A stretch of 64,000 nt of DNA, from assembly GCA_012862575.1 (NCBI GenBank), contig BLSF01000030.1:3584-67583 (forward strand), given 5' to 3'. The notes below the pieces were generated by a model that did no database searches, was not told the DNA's origin, and saw only the letters and a list, made by a program, of their open reading frames with translations. This document shows, one piece after another, positions 60,384-64,000 of the stretch. Every line of letters starts with the position of its first letter. The first letter of the stretch is position 1. The position numbers and the translations under genes were made by a program. The stretch is from Parietichytrium sp. I65-24A (lineage: Eukaryota > Sar > Bigyra > Thraustochytrida > Thraustochytriidae).

Positions 60384-61436
60384 CTAGAATGGGACCGTTC
60401 CACTGACAATAGTACGATGCATCTCTCGCCTCTCGCGATAGTCTGCTTGAGCCGCGTGCTGGGTGAATCGATTGTCCCATATGACAACCTGGTTTTCCGA
60501 CCACGTCACGTCAAGAAAGGCCGTTGGACGAGTTTCTGGCAGTGACTCCACATGGTCGAAGAGTTCATCAAGGAGCGCGTCGTCCTGTGGGGAGACAACC
60601 TGGTCCACAGGGAAAATCATGTGCCTCGAAAATGCTTTGTTCACGAAGAGAGATTTGCGGCCATGCTTGTTGTCGTGGCGCACGACAGGGTGCGAAGACC
60701 AAATGTCGTACCCATTGGAATGATTTGCACGCAGATTTTCGACGCGGTCCTTCGTCTCCTCCGAGAGAGCATCGTATGCAGCTCTCATGTCAAGAAAGTG
60801 GGTGTTCCCACCAGTTAGAGGCAATTGACGAGACACTAAAACGGCCGCAAATGGCGTGGCTTGCCAGTACGTCAGGTCAGAATGCCAGCCCTCCCCGAAG
60901 GCAATAAGGTCAGCGGGTTCTTTTACGATACGGGTGATTTCTTTCGGAAGGCCAACCTCGTTTGCGGCCTTTAGCATCGTTGCGCCTAGGGAGTTCGGAT
61001 CTCCGCCGGCCTGAAGTGCCCTCTTGACTTGATCTGGGGAGTTGAAGACCCCATGCTTCAAATAACTTGGAGGAGAAGAAACTAAGGGATCCACAGGCCC
61101 CATCAGCTTTGCCAACTGTACGTGCATCTCAGGAGACAAATTATGCGAAACGTTGTGCAACACGAGCACGAGATGTCTCTCGAGCGCTTGCTGGAGAACC
61201 GCAACTTGCTCTTCCAGAGCGACTCTAGGATCGAAGTTGAATACATGAGCTCCCATGCTCTTCCCCATTATAGGAACAACGTCGAGGGTCTGATGAGGAG
61301 GTAGCTGACAAGCGGACGAAGGCTCAAAGTGTTCGTTCGCGAGCAGGCTTTGCATGTTGGCACGCTCCAATACTAGCCAGCTTGCGCACAACGCAGTCGC
61401 CAAGGTGAACAAGTCCACCCATTTCATGAGGGCCAT
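60384..61436 (-). CDS. TauD/TfdA-family 2OG/Fe(II) dioxygenase
   Basis: A single exon of 350 aa. The iron triad is H185xD187 in GWHSDLTYW and H340 in MHRTIV, with the 2OG-binding Arg probably in the RERREMHR segment. Further family landmarks are MGKSMGAHVFNFD at the start of the core, RHLVLVLHNV, PLTGGNTHFLDMRAAYDAL, DIWSSHPVVRHDN, KSLFVNKAF and VIWDNRFTQHAA. These are typical of alpha-ketoglutarate-dependent taurine or 2,4-D-type dioxygenases. The first 27 residues are hydrophobic (VDLFTLATALCASWLVL), so the enzyme may be a secretory or membrane-anchored form, unlike the soluble bacterial enzymes. The substrate cannot be predicted. Confidence 0.9.
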   Translation of the reverse strand: MALMKWVDLFTLATALCASWLVLERANMQSLLANEHFEPSSACQLPPHQTLDVVPIMGKSMGAHVFNFDPRVALEEQVAVLQQALERHLVLVLHNVSHNLSPEMHVQLAKLMGPVDPLVSSPPSYLKHGVFNSPDQVKRALQAGGDPNSLGATMLKAANEVGLPKEITRIVKEPADLIAFGEGWHSDLTYWQATPFAAVLVSRQLPLTGGNTHFLDMRAAYDALSEETKDRVENLRANHSNGYDIWSSHPVVRHDNKHGRKSLFVNKAFSRHMIFPVDQVVSPQDDALLDELFDHVESLPETRPTAFLDVTWSENQVVIWDNRFTQHAAQADYRERREMHRTIVSGTVPF

Positions 61437-63085
61437 GGCTTCTTCTCGTCAGCGATTCGATCCCACAGAGCTTTGACGCGTGTACTCAGCACCGTGTCGA
61501 TCGACCGCACAGTCGAAGAGACCGATTGGGGTTTGCCGATCTCTAACACCCTCCGCTCTTCTCTCCCAGCTAGCAAGCGTCCAGGGGTTTGGGTTGGCCA
61601 ATGACCTCGTTTCGAAAGAGCTCGATTCTGCCCAATACACTCTGTACCGGTACAGTACCGGCGTGGATAGCGAAGCGCCTTCACCGTTTACCAGAGTTCC
61701 ACGCAAAGCATAGTCAACAAAGGAGAAAAGGCAGGGAAAGAGTGCATTGGGGATACCATGTCATCCTCCCCACGGAGGTCACGCGATGGCCCATTCGTGC
61801 CACCCATCCATCGCATTCGAAGACTTTGCACTCACAATCACAGTCAGTGAGCGGACCTTTTCCGTGGCTTGCCAATAAAGTTTTCAATGAGCGTTGGCCG
61901 TGAGCAAATGAGCAAATCATTGATGATCGGCCCCCGAATCGAGAGAGACGAGGCGCACTTCGACTCACAGGTCATTTCACCTCCGAGTTCTCGACCTACT
62001 TGATTGCTAAAGCAGGCAGAGGCATTGAGGGCTCGGAGATGAATGAAGATCGCAACGAGCGGAAAAGAAGAGCTGAAACGTTTCAATGCTGACGCCCGTG
62101 GAGAAGAGGAACAAGACTCCGAGAAACACAACGCATACTCGAATTAAAATCAAACACTCAAAGCTTAGCACTTCGTCTAAACTTTGAATTCTGAATTCTG
62201 AAGTTCTGAATTCTAACTAAACGGAGAAAGAAAGACAGAAAGAAACGCAACTCCGCACAGACCACAGACATTTCTTCTCTCGCAACGCTAGATGTTTTCT
62301 AGTCTTGGCGGTGATGAACCCTTCTGATCTCGTGGGTGCGCATGGGCGTAACTACTTCTAAGCAACGAAGGGATCACCCACAAAGGTGACGCCGTCAGTA
62401 CCAATTACGCCCAGCAGCTAGACATTGTTATGCTGTCCGTTAATAACCGCACGACGCATGGCGGGTCTCGAAGGCTGGCGGTGCGGTGTGCCTGGACTCT
62501 TGACCAAATACTTCTATTATAGAAACCAGCGCAGTCTCAAGACTTGAAGGCTAGTTCCACGATTTCTGCTCTCGATAAACGCTCGAGCAGGGCAAGCCGG
62601 ACTTGCGAAAAAATAAGGAACAGTCTCAAGCCAAAAACGCCATCCTTGAAGGAGAGCCAAAAGAGCCAAGAGCGACTGCGAGTTCCGGGTACTCGAGTAC
62701 TAGTTCTGACTGTGAGTGTACAATTCCAACAGCAAGGCTGACTTGGAGCTAGCGTTTTCGAACAGGAGAGTCACAAGAGCTGGCATCTGGCATCGGGCAT
62801 CACATCATTCTTGTCCGTGTTGTTTTAAAATGATGGTTGGAGAATGAAGTTGAGGCATCGATTCATGCTTCCAAAATTGAATAAGCTTGATCGTGGGTAA
62901 GGCATGTTGGAGAGCCGCCAGCTTGGTCATAAAGAATGAAGAGTTGAGCTTTAACGGGTTTTCTTTTCTGGCAGTACTTGTGGGATGTATTTTCGGGGAC
63001 AAGATGAAATTCTAGTTTGCTCTTTTCTTTTTCGTTCAAATATGATGTTCAGATCGTGCAACGCATAATGATGCCATGCCATGCC
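61437..63085. other. Spacer between the TauD-type gene and DNAAF3 (1.65 kb)
   Basis: No convincing ORF. Present are GTACCGGTAC (61644-61653) about 210 bases upstream of the TauD-type start, the palindrome GTACTCGAGTAC (62689-62700), and a GAATTCTGAATTCTGAAGTTCTGAATTC cluster near 62185-62215, reported here by position because of its length. Confidence 0.5.
62689..62700. promoter_or_regulatory. 12-bp palindrome GTACTCGAGTAC (copy 3 of 3)
   Basis: A perfect copy of the palindrome found at 35442 and 47093. Here the nearest downstream start codon known to me is more than 1 kb away. Confidence 0.3.
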
Positions 63086-64000
63086 TCAGGGAGCAAGTTT
63101 GAAAATAAGAAATTCCGGTTCTGTACTAGACTCCACTCCAAACTCCTTCGGGGGCACTTCTTCGAGCGAGACGGACTTGGCAAGGGCTTTGACTTTGTCA
63201 ATAAACTCTTGCTGCTTGGGCTTCGGTAGAACGACAGTGTTTTTCGGAGTTTCAACGATGAACAGAGCCCCAGAGCTTGACCTTTTTAAAAGCTTGAGCA
63301 TGGCTGGATCTCTGAGCAGATGGACGTGCTGGTTTGAGAGCCAGATGACATCGAACAAATCCTGGTATTTCGCCTTCGAGAAAGTTTTCTGAACTGACTC
63401 TCCTGTGCACGGAGATATGGTGACCTGGTCCTTCATCGAAACGATGCACTGAGCGCATTCCCTGGCAAATCGCTCCTTCATTGCTACAGATGATGTGTTC
63501 TTCTTGGACTCCTTAGACTTTTCCTCAGAACCATCCTCAGATGGGCTCTGATCAAGCCCGCTGTATATGTCTTCAGCCTTGGTCATTTTGTACTGCTTTC
63601 CAGTTTCAATCTCAAAGAAAAACGACAAGAGATTGTAAACAGAGACATGCACTGCTGTATGCCGATGCTGCTCAGTGGGACTGCCTTTGCCAATAACTTT
63701 GAATAGATCTCTTGCAAACTGATTAGGGGTGTCACAGTCAACTCCAAAGGCAAAGTATGGGCTGGCAACGACATCCGCCCAGTATCCTCGCTTGATCTTG
63801 GTGAGACCGCGCTCTCTCCCTTGTGCATAAGTAGCCATGGTCCTGTTTGGGACCGGGTAGGTTTGGTCACCGAACTCGAAGGCGATCCCACTCTCACGCC
63901 ATTGGCGATACTGCTTATAGTGAATGATGCTAGCTTGGGGCTTGATTCCGCTTTGGTAATCCCAGTCATACGCCCCTTCTCGGTTGTCATAACGTTGTCC
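63086..64000 (-). CDS. DNAAF3: Dynein axonemal assembly factor 3, C-terminal part (gene continues past window edge)
   Basis: The frame is open to base 64000, so the start lies outside the window; 304 residues are visible. The conserved DNAAF3 core is clear: YDNREGAYDWDYQ, then QYRQWRESGIAFEFGDQTY, VPNRT, RGYWADVVASPYFAFG, and HTAVHVSVYNLLSFF. A Lys/Ser/Glu-rich loop follows. The end contains LFDVIWLSNQHVHLL and ALFIVETPKNTVVLPKPKQQEFIDKV, which match the family C-terminus. DNAAF3 acts in the cytoplasm in pre-assembly of outer and inner axonemal dynein arms, so the organism should form motile cilia at some stage. The internal ATG at 63838 is not the true start. Confidence 0.9.
   Translation of the reverse strand, partial: GQRYDNREGAYDWDYQSGIKPQASIIHYKQYRQWRESGIAFEFGDQTYPVPNRTMATYAQGRERGLTKIKRGYWADVVASPYFAFGVDCDTPNQFARDLFKVIGKGSPTEQHRHTAVHVSVYNLLSFFFEIETGKQYKMTKAEDIYSGLDQSPSEDGSEEKSKESKKNTSSVAMKERFARECAQCIVSMKDQVTISPCTGESVQKTFSKAKYQDLFDVIWLSNQHVHLLRDPAMLKLLKRSSSGALFIVETPKNTVVLPKPKQQEFIDKVKALAKSVSLEEVPPKEFGVESSTEPEFLIFKLAP

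Noticed and set aside
62305-62420. C/D-box snoRNA-like stretch (GTGATGA followed by CTGA)
   Set aside because: The C and D-like boxes are only a few bases apart and no terminal stem is seen.
1-64000. tRNA, rRNA, CRISPR, IS element or prokaryotic operon
   Set aside because: I saw no cloverleaf, rRNA segment, spaced-repeat array, transposase or terminal inverted repeats, and the gene set and introns are eukaryotic. A tRNAscan or Infernal run would settle the RNA genes.

Overview
The window is nuclear DNA of a free-living unicellular eukaryote. It carries 22 protein genes, almost all of conserved eukaryotic families: NHP2, VPS13, cyclin C, ARPC2, symplekin, CWC25, SMG9, STE24, COMMD, a kinesin, a PLBD and DNAAF3. 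Seventeen or eighteen of them are single long ORFs. Four genes have short GT-AG introns (54 to 139 bp) with GTAAG donors, and most of these introns contain a CTGAC branch-like motif. DNAAF3 implies motile cilia and ARPC2 implies branched actin. The intron-poor structure, the ShK-tailed M12B metalloprotease and the ARK-type kinesin would suit a stramenopile such as a labyrinthulomycete, but this is inference and the taxon is not proven.

Layout. Positions 1-16,000 are gene-poor. They hold two copies, about 10 kb apart, of one module: a membrane-anchored M12B/ShK metalloprotease (+) facing a seven-helix membrane protein (-). Copy A is cut by the left edge of the window. Copy B has a single N at 11092 where at least 1 kb of protease coding sequence is missing. 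The 6.9 kb between the modules has no convincing intact gene. It holds a tandem array of about 180-bp units (8858-9508), several direct repeats, and a decayed stretch with a G-alpha-like P-loop. A further 2.8 kb (13247-16059) looks empty.

Positions 16,000-64,000 are ordinary gene-dense sequence. In order: NHP2, a 3637-aa VPS13 with an inserted Tudor-like segment and a C-terminal PDZ domain, a secretory prolyl-4-hydroxylase fused to a VHL-beta-like domain, COMMD, a mitochondrial-type CBS-pair protein, SMG9, cyclin C, ARPC2, symplekin, a small secreted Cys/Lys-rich protein, PLBD, an EF-hand-like protein, CWC25, an ARK-type kinesin, a Lys/Arg-tailed 2OG oxygenase, STE24, a TauD-type oxygenase, and DNAAF3 (cut by the right edge).

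The genes do not form an operon. Neighbours are mostly convergent or divergent pairs with 0.2-1.8 kb spacers. Themes that recur are RNA processing (NHP2, SMG9, symplekin, CWC25, cyclin C), membrane and lipid traffic (VPS13, COMMD, PLBD, STE24) and three different 2-oxoglutarate oxygenases. The spacers contain palindromes such as GTACTCGAGTAC (three perfect copies) and GTACCGGTAC (three perfect copies), and many 7- to 10-bp minisatellites lying in the 5' flanks of genes.
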